From Lantana camara (taxonomy: Eukaryota > Streptophyta > Magnoliopsida > Lamiales > Verbenaceae): a stretch of 64,000 nt of DNA. Position numbers and translations under genes: made by a program. Below are positions 48,527 to 60,336 of this stretch, piece by piece; positions within the stretch are counted from its first letter, which is position 1; every line of letters starts with the position of its first letter. The notes below the pieces were generated by a model. It was not told the DNA's origin and did not search any database. It worked only from the letters and a program-made list of their open reading frames with translations. Where the stretch lies: contig CM074855.1 of NCBI GenBank assembly GCA_037501455.1, positions 33,141,001 through 33,205,000 on the forward strand, read 5' to 3'.

Positions 48527-49337
48527 TGATGGGGTCAAAATACGATCGTCCCACGTTAAGACACGTGGCATCACCGAGATGATGACATCTGTCTCCCCAA
48601 GGCTGCACCCATCATCGCACGAGCGCTAAGCGCAACGAGCGCCATCCTTCTTCAGGAGTTAAGCCCAACGAGCGCTATCACTCCCACGAGCGTCCTACAT
48701 ACTAAATGATTGGTACGCCCACGTGCCAAGGGAGCCCTCTTCGAGCGTCACACTCCCTCAGAGTGGCCTCCCCTATTGGCTCGTCATTTGAACTGAAGCC
48801 TTCGTTCCCCTCAGCGGATGTCTTGGCTTCCAGTATTCCAGGTTGTCACGAGCGTGCTCTCAAGCCCTCGTTACCAACCGCCCAAATGGCTCTCTGACAC
48901 AACGTACATGCCCGCGCACCTGCCACTGTTGCCAGCACTAACTTTTGGCCGCTTTTGCAGAAGATTCCTCCTAGGTTTCTCTCTCACAGCGCCACGTGTT
49001 AGGGCAACATTCGGCCAGGACCACTTGAGTCAAATGACCAAAGGGCCCTTGACCCTCAACTATAAATAGACAAAGTCAACTTCTACACAAGTAAGCATTC
49101 TTCATCACTGCAACTGTAACTGAACTCATATTTCTTCATACCTTGAACTGACTTGAGCGTCGGAGAGCCAAACTGGGTATCACCCCCAGTTCCCCCAGCT
49201 TGGCCTTCTGACTTTTCTTGTGCTTGTCCCAACAGGTAGAACCCCTTTCTCATTTCCGGCGAAGCTCCGGTGGTTTCCTCCACAAATACAAATCGTAAAG
49301 TGATCGGATTCGGATCCACCCATTTCTAAACCCATCA
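48527..49337 (+). repeat. 5' LTR of the Tat element
   Basis: 811 bp. The first 503 bases are identical to the 3' LTR and all seven differences lie from 49030 on. A TATA box (TATAAATAG) is at 49061-49069. ACGAGCG words repeat in the first 330 bases. Confidence 0.95.
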
Positions 49338-49341
49338 TTTT

Positions 49342-49359
49342 TGGCGCCGTCTGTGGGAA
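49342..49359 (+). other. Primer binding site of the Tat element
   Basis: TGGCGCCGTCTGTGGGAA, four bases after the LTR end. TGGCGCC starts are usual for non-chromoviral plant Ty3 elements. The exact tRNA is not assigned here. Confidence 0.7.
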
Positions 49360-49429
49360 ACCAGTCCTCCATCTTCTTCCTTTCTTTTTTGTTGGTAGAA
49401 GAGCAAGCACACCCTTGCCTTTAGCAGTC

Positions 49430-51181
49430 ATGGTTGCTACAAGATCTGGAGCTGTGGGAGGAGGAGATAACGCCTCCCAGGATGCAAATATCATTATTCC
49501 CTCCACCGCTACTGGTGGAGCGCCACCTCCTTTCGTCGCCGCTGGTGGAGCACCTCCCGCCGTAGGAGTGACTCCACAAGCAGAGTCTCCCGTACCACCA
49601 CCTGCACCGCCGGTACTGCCGATTCCCACCACCGCTGGAGGAGTCTCTCTCTCTGCTCCTCCGCAGCTTGCACAGAACCCCTGGGTCCATCCCCAGATGA
49701 ATCTCGGAGTACAGGGTTATATGATGCCTCCACCCGGATATACCCTTACTCCGGCCGTTATGATGCCGCCGGTCCAGCCGTATCACGCTGGACAGCTCCA
49801 GCTCCCGGTGGTGGTCCCCAGGGAGATTGAAGGAGTGGAGTTACCTCCACTGACCACCCAACAGTTGAGGGCTCTCTACGCCCAGTGTGAGGTTCAGGCG
49901 GCTCAGGGGGCATGGGAAAGGTTCCATTCCATGTACTTTCCCTCTGGGCAGGCCACTCAAGTTGCAGCCCCTTTGGGCGGACAACAAAACTTTCCCCTCA
50001 GAGAAGCTCAGGCTGTCCTGAGGGCACAACCACCACCACCACCAGCCAGAGAAGTACCACAGCAGGAGGGCAACGGGCGTCCCTCCGTGGGCAGAAATAA
50101 AGAGCCCACGGAGCGAGTGAACGAGAATGAAGGGGACTCTCATGTCTCCAGGAGGGGCTCACGAGCCCACAGGCACGGAGACAAACAAGGGGACGTAAAT
50201 CCTGACATCCTCGCGGATGTGCAAGACCAGCTGCAGGGTCTCAAGGATATTGTGGGATAGCTCTCACGAGGGCGTTCAACTCAGATCTCCCCTAGTCGGG
50301 ATGAACGGGTTGACGCCAGAAGCACCCGCACCAAGGACCCTCTACCAAAGGTCCCCCGCCGCAAGGAGCCGGAGGAAAACTTCGGCACGTATGAGTACCA
50401 CCCACTGGCGAGGGGTTCACCCCTCGTGGAAGAAGTTCTGATGGCCCAAGCAGGCATGGCCAAAGTCCCTACTTCCATCAACCGTTACGACGGGACAACT
50501 GATCCAGCTGAACACTTGGATCACTTTGTGCATCTTATGCACCTCTACGAGCATTCCAGCAATTACTGGGCAAAAGTGTTTGTCACTTCCTTGGTAGGAA
50601 TGGCTCAAGAGTGGTACAAGCGACTGCCGCCGCGCTCGATCCACTCATATGAAGAACTGGCTAATGCTTTCCTCAACCACTTCAATTCTTTGAAAGCGCC
50701 AGTCACCGCACCCACTGCCCTGTACAACGTGGTGCAAGGCAAGAGCGAATCTCTGCGCTCGTTCTTCGCCCGCTTCAACAAGGAGATCCTACAGGTGGAA
50801 AGGCCTTCAATGGATTTCTTGATCCCAGTGCTCTTTCAGCCTGTGGATCACAAGCAATATGTGAGCAAAAAATTCGCTGATGCCATTGTGGAAAGGAGGC
50901 CTGGGACCCTCATGGCCTTAAGAGAAATAGCCGAGCCGTTCTTCGCGCTCGAAGACATGTATGGGACGAATGGTCCCCGGCATCACAGCCCGGCCAGGAA
51001 CGAGCGACCTCATCACGAGCGGGGACGGGACGGGACGTGGCCCTCAAGAAGGAGCGCCCTCAAGAGCGCAGGAGGTCGCCACCACCCCCTCGTCGATTCG
51101 AGCGAATTCCGCTCACCAGGCCAAATTCAGAAGTCTATAACCGCTCCGATAAGAAGCTCTTCAAAAGACCCATCAAGATGA
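49430..51181 (+). pseudogene. Tat gag, with in-frame TAG and frameshift
   Basis: Gag structural protein of the retroelement particle. The first real ATG is at 49430 (MVATRSGAVGGG). Residues to about 270 are Pro/Ala/Gln-rich. An in-frame TAG at 50258-50260 interrupts a frame that is otherwise open to 51181. The conserved gag core follows (INRYDGTTDPAEHL, AQEWYKRLPPRSIHSYEEL, ALYNVVQGKSESLRSFFARF, ADAIVERRP). Near 51020-51040, in a GGGAC-repeat stretch, the frame shifts so that the gag C-terminus with its zinc knuckle is found in the next ORF. The TAG could be a point mutation; nothing shows it to be a programmed readthrough. Confidence 0.85.
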
Positions 51182-54100
51182 GAGAAACAGACTCGCTCAG
51201 GCGCTCGAACAAATACTGTGCCTTCCACAAGCAGAGAGGGCACGACACGGATGAGTGCCGGCAGTTGGAAGCTGAAATCCAGAGGCTCGTCGCAGGGGGC
51301 CATCTGAAGGAATTCGTCCGGGTGCTCGAGCGCTACGATGAACAATGCAACGAGCGCTCCGGAAGAAGGAGGAGCCCGTCCCGATCAAAGAGCCCAAGGG
51401 GTAGGGGACCCCCTGAAAGCAGCAGCCGCAGGGGCAATAAAGGAAAAGCCCATGAACAAGAAAACGAACCCTTCGCAGTCATAAATATGATTGCAGGAGG
51501 CTCGTCAGGGGGGGATTCAAACGCCTCCCGACGGAGGTACGTCCGGAGCTACAACCAACGCCCAGCAGTGCCTAAACCTATCTATGCCATCCAGAGTCCA
51601 AGCGCTCAAAGATCTAGAGAGAATGATGTAATAGGCTTTGATGATAGGGATTTAGAACATATTGTAACGCCCCATGGGGAGGGTATAACCTCAGATTGCC
51701 CCATGGTGGTTAGTTTAGATGTTCATAATCATGTTGTAAAAAGGGTATTGGTGGATAGTGGAAGCTCCGTTAATGTTTTGCCTTATTCTACATTCTTAAA
51801 GATGAAGGCTGATCTTCCGCTCGAGCCTCTCAAAACAGCTCTCATTGGCTTTGGAGGCTCAGAAGTTGTCCCACGAGGGCAAATACGCCTAGCTACTTCA
51901 TTCGGTCGAGCCCCTCAGCGCAAGAAACTCTTGGTAACGTACGCGGTGGTGGAGATTGATATTCCATATAACATCATAATTGGGCGCCCTGCCCTCGTGG
52001 ATTTCAAAGCCATCATCTCCACCTACCACCAGAAGATTAAATTTCCTACTTCCGAGGGCGTGGGAGAAGTACTGTGCAATGTGCGAGAGGCTTGGGAATG
52101 TTACATGCTGTCCCTCAGAAAGCCAAAAGCGGAGAAAACCTTTCAAATTGGCTCCACCAAAAAGGCAGTGGACTTCCCCAATTTAGATGAGGACAGCCCA
52201 GCACGGAAAAGGGCGAAATTGAACAAGAAGAAGAACAAAAAGAAGAGGGGAGACAACGGGGAGAATCCCCTCGAAAGTGCACCACCAGGAACAGTTGGTG
52301 GATCGTCCTCAGAAGGAGACGAGCCGGAAGAGGGTGAACCAGCACCCGGTGACCGTTTGATAGGAAAGAAGAGGGCGCTCGAACTTCCTCGCCCTGAGGT
52401 AAGGATCGAACCCTCGGAAAAGTTCCTTACCATTGAGCTGGAACCCGGAAACAAGGATAAGACTACACAGATAGGATCTAACCTCTCAGGGCCTTCTCAG
52501 ATCATGATGATTGATTTTCTCAGGGAAAACAAGGATGTATTTGCGTGGAAAGCCTCCGACCTTACAGGAATCGACCCGAGCGTCATTGCCCATAGGCTTA
52601 ATGTGGATCCCTCTTTTAAACCCATCAAGCAGAAAAAGCGGGATGTACATGGCTTTCGAAAGAGAGTCATTGAAGAGGAAGTTAATAAACTCTTGGAGGC
52701 TCAATATATCGAGCCCATCTTGTATCCAGAATGGTTGTGTAATGTCGTTTTGGTACCCAAGAGCGCGAATAAATGGCGCATGTGCAACGATTTCACGGAT
52801 CTCAACAAAGCCTGTCCTAAAGATCCTTACCCGCTGCCCCGGATTGATCAATTGGTGGATTCGACCGCTGGCTGCGAGCTCATGAGCATGATGGATGCTT
52901 TCCAGGGATACTATCAGATCTTTATGGCCCTAGAAGATCGCCCCAAAACCTCGTTCGTTGTCCATTTGGGGGTATATTGCTTCTTAGTCATGCCTTTCGG
53001 ACTCAAGAACGCAGGAGCTACGTATCAACGGCTCGTCAACAAGATGTTTGAAAAAGAAATTGGAAGGTCCATGGAGGTTTACGTGGATGATATGATTGTC
53101 AAAAGCGAGCGCCAGGATTCCCACTTGGAAGATCTCAAGCGCACTTTTTCAATCTTGCGTCAGTATGGGATGAAGTTGAACCCTTCAAAGTGCACCTTTG
53201 GAGTACAAGGGGGAAAGTTCCTAGGATACATGGTCAGTCATAGGGGAATTGAGGCCAATCCGGAGAAGATCAAGGCCATATTGGAAATCCCCTCCCCTCG
53301 AAATTTGCGGGAAGTGCAAGTCCTGGTAGGCAAAATCATCTCGTTGAACAGATTTATTTCGCGCTCGGCGGACAGGAACCTTCCCTTCTTCAAAATTTTG
53401 AGGAACGCACGTAACTTTGCTTGGACAGAAGAATGCGAAAAGGCGCTGCAGGATATGAAGGCTTACTTATCGAGCGCGCCACTGCTGACTAAGCCTGTCG
53501 AAGGCGAGAGGTTATTCATGTATCTTTCCGTTTCTCCCGAAGCCACAAGCGCGGTTCTGATCGCTGTGCGGGAGCGGAAACACTTACCCGTTTATTATCT
53601 GAGCAAAACATTGCAAGGAGCCGAAAAGAAGTATTTGGAGATTGAGAAATTCGCGTTCGCTCTTATTAACGCCTCAAGAAGGCTAAGGCCTTACTTTCAA
53701 GCGCACTCCATAACGGTTCTCACCGACCAACCCTTGAAGCAAGTGTTGTCCAAGCCGGACGTATCTGGTAGATTAATCAAGTGGGCCATCGAATTGAGCC
53801 AGTTTGACCTATGCTTCGAGCCCAGGACCGCGATACAGGCTCAGGTTGTGGCGGATTTGTTGGTTGAACGCTTTGGTTTCGAGCCCACCGTCGCGGAGAA
53901 TGAGGGGTTATGGGTACTGCACACAGATGGTTCCTCAACCTCTCAAGGGGGAGGAGTAGGAGTGGCCCTCAGAAACCCCGATGGGATTGAGCTGGACTTT
54001 GCAATCAAGCTGGATTTCCAAGTCACTAATAACGAAGCAGAATATGAAGCCCTCGTGCAAGGGTTGAATATTGCTTTTCAGAATGGAGCCTCCAGAATCA

Positions 54101-54267
54101 CTGCTTATGTGGATTCACAATTAATAGCGAGCCAGATTGAAGGAACTTATGAGGCTCGAGAAACCACCATGGTACAGTACTTAAATAAAGCCAGAGAAAT
54201 CATTGGGAAGTGCTGCGAGGAGAAAACGAGCGTGCGGACGCTTTGTCAAAGTTTGCTTCAGCTTTAG
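51037..54267 (+). pseudogene. Tat gag C-terminus, protease, RT and dual RNase H
   Basis: One open frame of 1,076 codons, counted from 51037. A CX2HX4HX4C knuckle lies at residues 61-74 (CAFHKQRGHDTDEC). The aspartic protease is DSGSSVN at 240-246. RT has MPFGLKNAGATYQRLV and the YVDD catalytic loop at 682-685. A first RNase H remnant (LPVYYLSKTLQGAEKKY...LTDQPLKQVL) follows, then a second, archaeal-type RNase H (HTDGSS with Asp964, NNEAEYEAL, YVDSQL). Two RNase H domains are characteristic of Tat elements. The frame ends at TAG 54265-54267 just after the second RNase H, where a short deletion or shift near 54212-54230 throws integrase out of frame. Confidence 0.92.
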
Positions 54268-55604
54268 AAGGCACTTCCGAACGTTCTGTTACGTTCCTTA
54301 GAACTGAGGAACCTTTGATCAAGGAAAGGGTCGCCACCAAGATGATCGCCATGATTGATCCAAACGAGCCCTGTTGGCTTGACGACATCGTCATTTTCCT
54401 TAGGGATGGAGTCACTCCCGCTGACAAGGTGGAAGCCAGGAAAGTCAGAAGTAAGGCCCCTCGTTTCGCTTTGGATCCCGAGGGGAGGTTGTTCAAGAAA
54501 TCATTTCAAGGACCCCCAATGAGATGCCTAAGGCCCTCACAAGCGAAGGAGACGCTCGAACTCATCCACAATGGAAGATGTGGGAATCATTCCGGAGGGC
54601 GTATCTTGGCAAAAAAGATTCTGAGAAGTGGGTTTTATTGGCCTACAGTTCTCCAAGATGCCATTGAATTTTCGAGGAAGTGCCCCAAATGCCAATTTCA
54701 TTCAAATCTCCCTCAATTTCCAGCCGCACAGATGATCCCAATAGACGTCTCTTGGCCTTTTGACCAGTGGGGAATAGACATCGTGGGCCCCTTGCCCATG
54801 GCTACGGGACAAAAGAAGTTTGTCATTTTAGCCGTCGACTACTTCACAAAGTGGGCCGAGGCCGAAGCTGTTGCAAAAATCACTTTCAGGGTTGTAAGGG
54901 ACTTCATTTGGAAGAACATCATTTGCAGGTACGGCATACCGAGGGTGCTCATTTCTGACAACGGATCCCAGTTCATAGCAGCTGACACACGAGAATGGTG
55001 TTATGAGTTGGGGATCGAGCAGCGATTTACCTCTGTGGGACATCCTCAAGCCAATGGGCAAGCAGAAGTTACCAATAGGATCATCTTGCAACATCTGAAA
55101 ACCATGCTTGAGAGCAAGAAAAGTGAATGGGCTGAAGAGCTGCAAGGAGCGCTTTGGGCTTATCGCACCACCCCACGAGCGGCCACTGGAGAAACTCCTT
55201 ACGCGCTCGTGTACGGATCAGAAGCAATGATACCAGCGGAGATAGTAAATGAATCCGCTCGTGTCGGCTATTTCGAGCCTCAGCTCAACGATGGCAACAG
55301 AAGCTTGGAGTTGGATTTGCTGGATGAAAGGAGAGACAAAGCGTGGGCTAAGATCCACCACTATAAAGCCTCTGTGGCCCAACAGTACAACAAGCGTGTG
55401 AGGGAAAGAACTTTCCAGTTGGGAGACTTGGTTTTGAAGAAAGTGGAAGTATCCAAGCACGTGGGGAAATTGGACCCCAATTGGGAAGGCCCATTCAAGG
55501 TCGTACAACTCAGAGCTAACAACACTTACACCCTGGAGACACTTCAAGGTGAGCGCTTGCCTCGCCCTTGGAACGCATGTAACCTCCGGCGGTTTTATGT
55601 TTAA
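54210..55604 (+). pseudogene. Tat integrase
   Basis: The frame opens NERADALSKFAS (end of the RNase H/linker). The HHCC zinc domain follows (H..CGNH...CPKC), then the DDE core: Asp codons at 54777 (GIDIVG) and 54957 (SDNGSQF) and Glu at 55065 (GQAEVTNR), with the standard 35 residues between the last two. The C-terminus reads GDLVLKK, WEGPFKVVQL, then LRRFYV before TAA. No chromodomain, as expected for non-chromoviral Ty3. The domain itself is undamaged, but the frame is disconnected from RT/RNase H, so no fused product is expected. Confidence 0.92.
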
Positions 55605-55908
55605 AAGCTCTTTACAAACCCTGATGTAACAACCCTCTTTGACGGGTTCTATGTACTTCCAATCACAAGTAAAAGGTAACATAATCTTTTTAAATTTCTC
55701 TAATATTCCTGTTTCTTTGGTTGAATGGATAAGTCCCACGTCCCTCGTCTTTGCGAGCGTGGTTGGCAACCCATTCCAATATGAATGCTGTTATCTCGTA
55801 TGGGTTACGCTTGCCAGCACTCTACTCCGCATGGGGGGACGCCCTCATAAGGATAGACTGGTTACGCTCACAACCAATTAGGCAAGTTGAAAGAAGATTA
55901 CGAAGAAA
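55605..55908. other. Spacer after integrase
   Basis: No motif recognised; leads into the tandem repeats. Confidence 0.5.
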
Positions 55909-56175
55909 ATCCTAGTAGGCCTTGGCTGTTTCTTAAAACGCCTTGCGCTCGAAAACGGGATCTCCTACAAGAGCGAATCCTAGTAGGCCTTGGCTGTTTC
56001 TTAAAACGCCTTGCGCTCGAAAACAGGATCTCCTACAAGAGCGAATCCTAGTAGGCCTTGGCCGTTTCTTAAAACGCCTTGCGCTCGAAAACGGGATCTC
56101 CTACAAGAACAAATCCTAGTAGGCCTTGGCCGTTTCTTAAAAACGCCTCGCGCTCGAAAATGGGATTCCCTGCGG
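55909..56175 (+). repeat. 68-bp tandem repeat, about four copies
   Basis: Units start ATCCTAGTAGGCCTTGGC at 55909, 55977, 56045 and 56113, a strict 68-bp period. Each contains AAAACGCCT(T/C)GCGCTCGAAAA and GGATCTCCTACAAGA. Differences are few. Confidence 0.95.
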
Positions 56176-56224
56176 AGCCAGAAATACGACAAGAGCCAGA
56201 GCGCTCGAACGATGGCCCCAGAAT

Positions 56225-56680
56225 TCAGAAGGAATTGCACAAGTCTTGAACGAGGGCAACCACTCAGTAAGACCCTCGCACACACTCAAGACTTAGCAAA
56301 ATCCCCCAAGGGCGGAAGGAATGTCACAAGTCTTGAACGAGGGCAACCACTCAGTAAGACCCTCGCACACACTCAAGACTTAGCCAAATTCCCCCAAAGC
56401 AAAAATTTATATAAGTCTTGAGCGGGGGGGCAATCTCACCATAAGACCCTCACGATCGCTCAAGACTTAGACAAATTTTCAAGGCTTATGTCAAAGGCAA
56501 AAATTTATACAAGTCTTGAGTGGGGGGCAATCTCACAATAAGACCCTCACGACCGCTCAAGACTTAGACAAATTTTCAAGAGCAAAAACAAAATTTATAC
56601 AAGTCTTGAGTGGGGGGCAATCTCACAATAAGACCCTCACGATCGCTCAAGACTTAGACAAATTTTCATCGCATCAGAGA
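56225..56680 (+). repeat. Tandem hairpin repeat, five copies
   Basis: Five units run AAGTCTTGA(A/G).G..GGGGCAA...AAGACCCTC....(G)CTCAAGACTTAG. In each, AAGTCTTGA pairs with TCAAGACTT about 40 bases later. In the first two an inner GAGGG/CCCTC pair makes a longer stem. Units lie near 56240, 56330, 56424, 56513 and 56602. Repeats after integrase are common in Tat elements; the hairpin form is notable. Confidence 0.9.
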
Positions 56681-56879
56681 AATAAAACATTCACGGAGTA
56701 TGCTACACAGTCTTATTATATGATTCATAAATGAACAGAAGAAAAAAGTCGTGAAAATGGGATATTCATTCATTGCAAAGGGAAATCTTACAAGATAAGG
56801 GCTCAAAGGCCCAGAAAATACTGTTACAAGAGAAAGAAAAACAGGAAAATACATGAGAAAGTTTATAAAGGAAAAAGCT

Positions 56880-59723
56880 TCAGGCGGCTGGGGCGATGTC
56901 TTCATCAACAATCACCAGAATGTTCTGAGCCACGGGGCCATGAACTGGGCCCTCAGGCTCTTGCTGTTGAGCTTGGGGATCGTTGGGCTCGTTTGCACCA
57001 GGATCAGGAACGTTGGCACCTTCAGCAGCTATCACCGGGGCTTCCTCCATGATGGGCGTTTGAGGCTCATCTTCAGGATCATCATTTTGAGCCGCACCCC
57101 CTTCCCGATGAGCGTCGGTGTACTCATCTTGGATCAGTTTCACCAAGAATTCGTACTCCATCTCCGCAATGGCGTCCGCGGGATCGTTGGGGTCCTCATC
57201 CACCTCCTCACAGCGCTCGTTGAACATGAGCCCCGTGCCCTCAGCTCCCTTCATTGCCGGATCGGTCAGCCCCTTGTGAATGCCCTGATCCACTGCCAAG
57301 TTGAAGGCGTTTTGGGCCTCATCCAACCAGTGTAACGAGGCTGCGAAATTGAAGGCTTTGGAGTGGCAGAACTTGATGAGAGCCTCCTTATTCGCACGCT
57401 CTAGGCTTCAAGGCCATTCGTTGACAGCGTCATTGAATTTCCGCTCGGCCTCCAGAGCCCTCGCTTTCCAGCTTTCCCTCTCCGCTTCTGCCTTCTGGCA
57501 CCGCTCGTTAGCCTGGGCCAACTGGTTGCCCAAGCCGATTCGAGCGCCATCAACCGCCACGAAATCCTCCTTCAGCTTTCCCAGCTCCTCCTCCGTTTTG
57601 TTGTACAAATCCTTGAGGGATTCATACTTGGCAATTTCTGCGTCCAGCTCTGATTGGATCTGAGCCGGGTCATTCGAGCGGGCCATCTTCTTATATTTGG
57701 TTTTCCGGTCAGCATAGATGGAGGCTCGCATTTGCACATTTCTGAGCCGGGGAAGAACTTGCTGCATAAATGGGAGGAAAATGAAGTGTTAGCAAAAAAA
57801 AAAAAAATGATGATAATTTACAGAAATAAGCAAAGAAAGCAAGGAGTGAAGAAGACTTACAGAGATCAGAGCGTGGGCCGCATCGAGAGTCACTTTCTCC
57901 ACAGACTCGCTGTAGAGATGCCGGTGGTCCGCCGAGAATTGAGCTTTGCTGAAAATATTCTCGGTGACAGCCTGAGCGACCGTGCCAGGCCTCAGCAAAA
58001 CCGGCCCACCATCAGTGGCGCCTGTAAAGTCTCTGTCCCCTCGACGGGGGAACTCCCACAGATGTTCTTCCTCTGAAGAGGAAGTTTCCCCCTCGCCTCT
58101 GGGGCCCTCGACAACTTGTTTGCCCTTGCCTTTGATTGCAGCAGAATCGGGCATCCTCTTCCTCTTGCGGGAAGGCCTACTTGCGCTCGGGGGAGCCTCA
58201 GTTATCGCCAGGGTGGTTACTGGCCTCGGTTGTTCTGCAGGCGTGGGGGGTTGAACATCTCCTGCTCTCTCTGACCGTCCCCTGGTCTCTCTGGGGACCA
58301 ATCTACGCTTCCCTCGGCCACGAGGGGGCTGGACCTCAGGATTGGCGCTCGAACTGGCGCCGCTGCGAGCGTCCCCTCGATTGTTACGGTTACGAGGGCG
58401 CTGTTGCTCACGCTGTTGGTCCCCCTGTGGGGCTTGGTTCCTGTTGGCGTGGGCAAAACGAGCTGCTTGTCTAATTCCTCCAGCCATTTCTAATATAGCA
58501 ACTCCTGCAAGAATGAAAATTTCGAGAGTTAGAAATCCTCAAACCATCTGCTCAGATTGCAAGTTACAAGTACAGAAAAGAAGTTAGTATTTATTCCTAT
58601 CTAAAGTTAGTGCCCTAAGAATCTAACCATCTCTCTCTATGTCACGAGCCGGAGGGTTGTCAAGGTAATAAGGATTGTCAGAGAGGCCGCACAGGAACAT
58701 GAGCTCCTCGTCATCTATCCAATCTTTCGCTTGAATAAGATGGCCCTCGTCCCTCAGGGTTGCTGCCAGGCTCTTGGCCCAATCTTTAGGGAGTGCGGGT
58801 TGCAGCCGGCTCTTTGAAAACGAGCCCCAGTGCGTGGGCACCCCAAAGCCCTCTTCTGTTGGAGCCTTAACGAAGATGAACTTCTCCTTCCAATTGGGGC
58901 CATAGGTGCTCGAGGGCGAGTTGATCAGTTTCATATGGGCCTTCGCCTGAATATAGTAGAAACCCGCCTCAGGAGAAGAACGAGAGGAACTGACCACTTG
59001 GAAAAGGGCGTTGAAGTTCCGCGAGTAGGGCTCGTAACCCACGCTTCTCATCAGAATCACGAAACAAGTTAAGAGAGCCAAGCCGTTGGGCACGATTTGT
59101 GACGGACAGAGGCCCAGATCATTCAACAAATGAGCCAATGAGATTGAAATAGGGAATCTCAAGCCTCCTGAGCTCACTGAGGCCACGTACACTGCCATCT
59201 CCCCAGAAGGCGGATTATTGGCACGCTCGTGGTTTTCCGAGATTCTCCACGTGTACCGCTCGTCCCAGTAAATGGGGGCCATCATCGTTTTCACTTCCCC
59301 CACGGTAACTGTGCTGGGAATTTCATCGGGCGTGCGCTCGGTAGCTTGGTAACCTGATCCTTCACCCTCGTTATGTCCTTTGGATTTTTGGGATTTCTTG
59401 CCTTTTCCCTTATCACGGGCTCTTTCTGAAGGCCCGGTTATGGCTTCCGCCACTGGAAGTGGGTTCGCAACGGCCACCGTTACGGTATGGCGGTGGGGAT
59501 GAGTAGCACTCTGAGTTATGGGGAGAACAGCCCCTTGTCGTTCTGCCTCCATCACTAAATTCATCTCCTCAAAAAGAGGATCCATTCCGCCTGGATTTCT
59601 ATCCTCCATAGCCATCACCGCCGCCCCCAACTCTTCATCTCTGGGGGAATCGGGGGAAGAAGAACTTTCGGTGGCCATTTCTTGGATTTCACGGGCAAAT
59701 TCCTCAATATGTTGGTCGGCCAT
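56880..59723 (-). CDS. Antisense gene (aORF) of the Tat element, three exons
   Basis: ATG at 59723. Exons 58628-59723, 57861-58504 and 56880-57761 join in phase through GT-AG introns to 873 codons, with a single in-frame TGA at 57408-57410. Exon 1 has an acidic/KGKGKK linker and then the domain of the family named 'putative gypsy type transposon' (PF04195; ISLAHLLNDLGLCPSQIVPNGL, GFYYIQAK, WKEKFIFV). Exon 2 is Arg/Pro/Gln-rich with basic KRKR patches. Exon 3 is a charged coiled coil (LDAEIAKYESLKDLYNKTEE), then an acidic tail. A TATA-like CTATAAGTA lies 270 bases upstream (59991-59998). Function is unknown; antisense ORFs here are typical of Retand-type elements. Exons are predicted from sequence only. 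Confidence 0.75.
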
Positions 59724-59990
59724 GGCAGAAACTGGGATTTGGGAGTTTTCTTGGAAAGAGATTAGGGTTCAGAAAGGTGAAAAATCTAAGGGGTTACGAA
59801 ATCCTAAAGTCCAAATCTACGGTTAGCAAAGTTAGAAAGTTACACTGGAAGTTTACCTTGAAGGTTTCTGAGAAAGTCTGGGAGAAAGGTTGAAGATGCT
59901 CTAAGAACTGGAGTGCGAGAGAATTCTTTTTGCAAAGGATGCTTGGAAGTTCTGAATGCGTAAAGAGTATCAAGATTTCAGAATCCCGTA

Positions 59991-59998
59991 CTTATAGG
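59991..59998 (-). promoter_or_regulatory. TATA-like box for the antisense gene
   Basis: CTATAAGTA on the minus strand, 270 bases upstream of the antisense ATG and inside the retroelement body rather than in an LTR. Confidence 0.4.
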
Positions 59999-60320
59999 GA
60001 TGGGAGTTGGTACCGTTTTCGGCAATGAATTCAAAATGGTAATCATTTCCCGCCTGGGAAACCGCCCACTTTATGGAACCGGCACATGCTTCCCAATGCT
60101 CACGCGCCCCACGCGCGCCCGCATTTAATGCTCTGACGTTTCGAGTGCTTCGGAATAGTACAACATTTAATGCGGAAGTGTTACGAGCGGTCAGTTGAAA
60201 AGACCGCATTTATAGCGCAACCAGAAGAAAATTTGCTCAACACGCCAAGCCTTACACGAGCGCTATGTGGAAGAGATAGAGCGTGTCAAAATTCTACAGT
60301 CCTTATCACTAAGGACTACA

Positions 60321-60336
60321 GAATTGGGGGGCAAAA
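60321..60336 (+). other. Polypurine tract of the Tat element
   Basis: GAATTGGGGGGCAAAA ends exactly at the 3' LTR. Confidence 0.75.

Noticed and set aside
49180..49632. 150-codon minus-strand frame over gag start
   Set aside because: Shadow of the GC-rich gag frame and primer-site region.
50258..50260. Programmed readthrough of the gag TAG
   Set aside because: The following context and position (mid-gag, not at the gag-pol border) give no support; a point mutation is simpler.
55909..56680. CRISPR-like array of repeats
   Set aside because: Plant DNA; units are contiguous tandem repeats without unique spacers and lie inside a retrotransposon.
56853..57335. 160-codon plus-strand frame
   Set aside because: Shadow of the better supported antisense exon 3 on the other strand.
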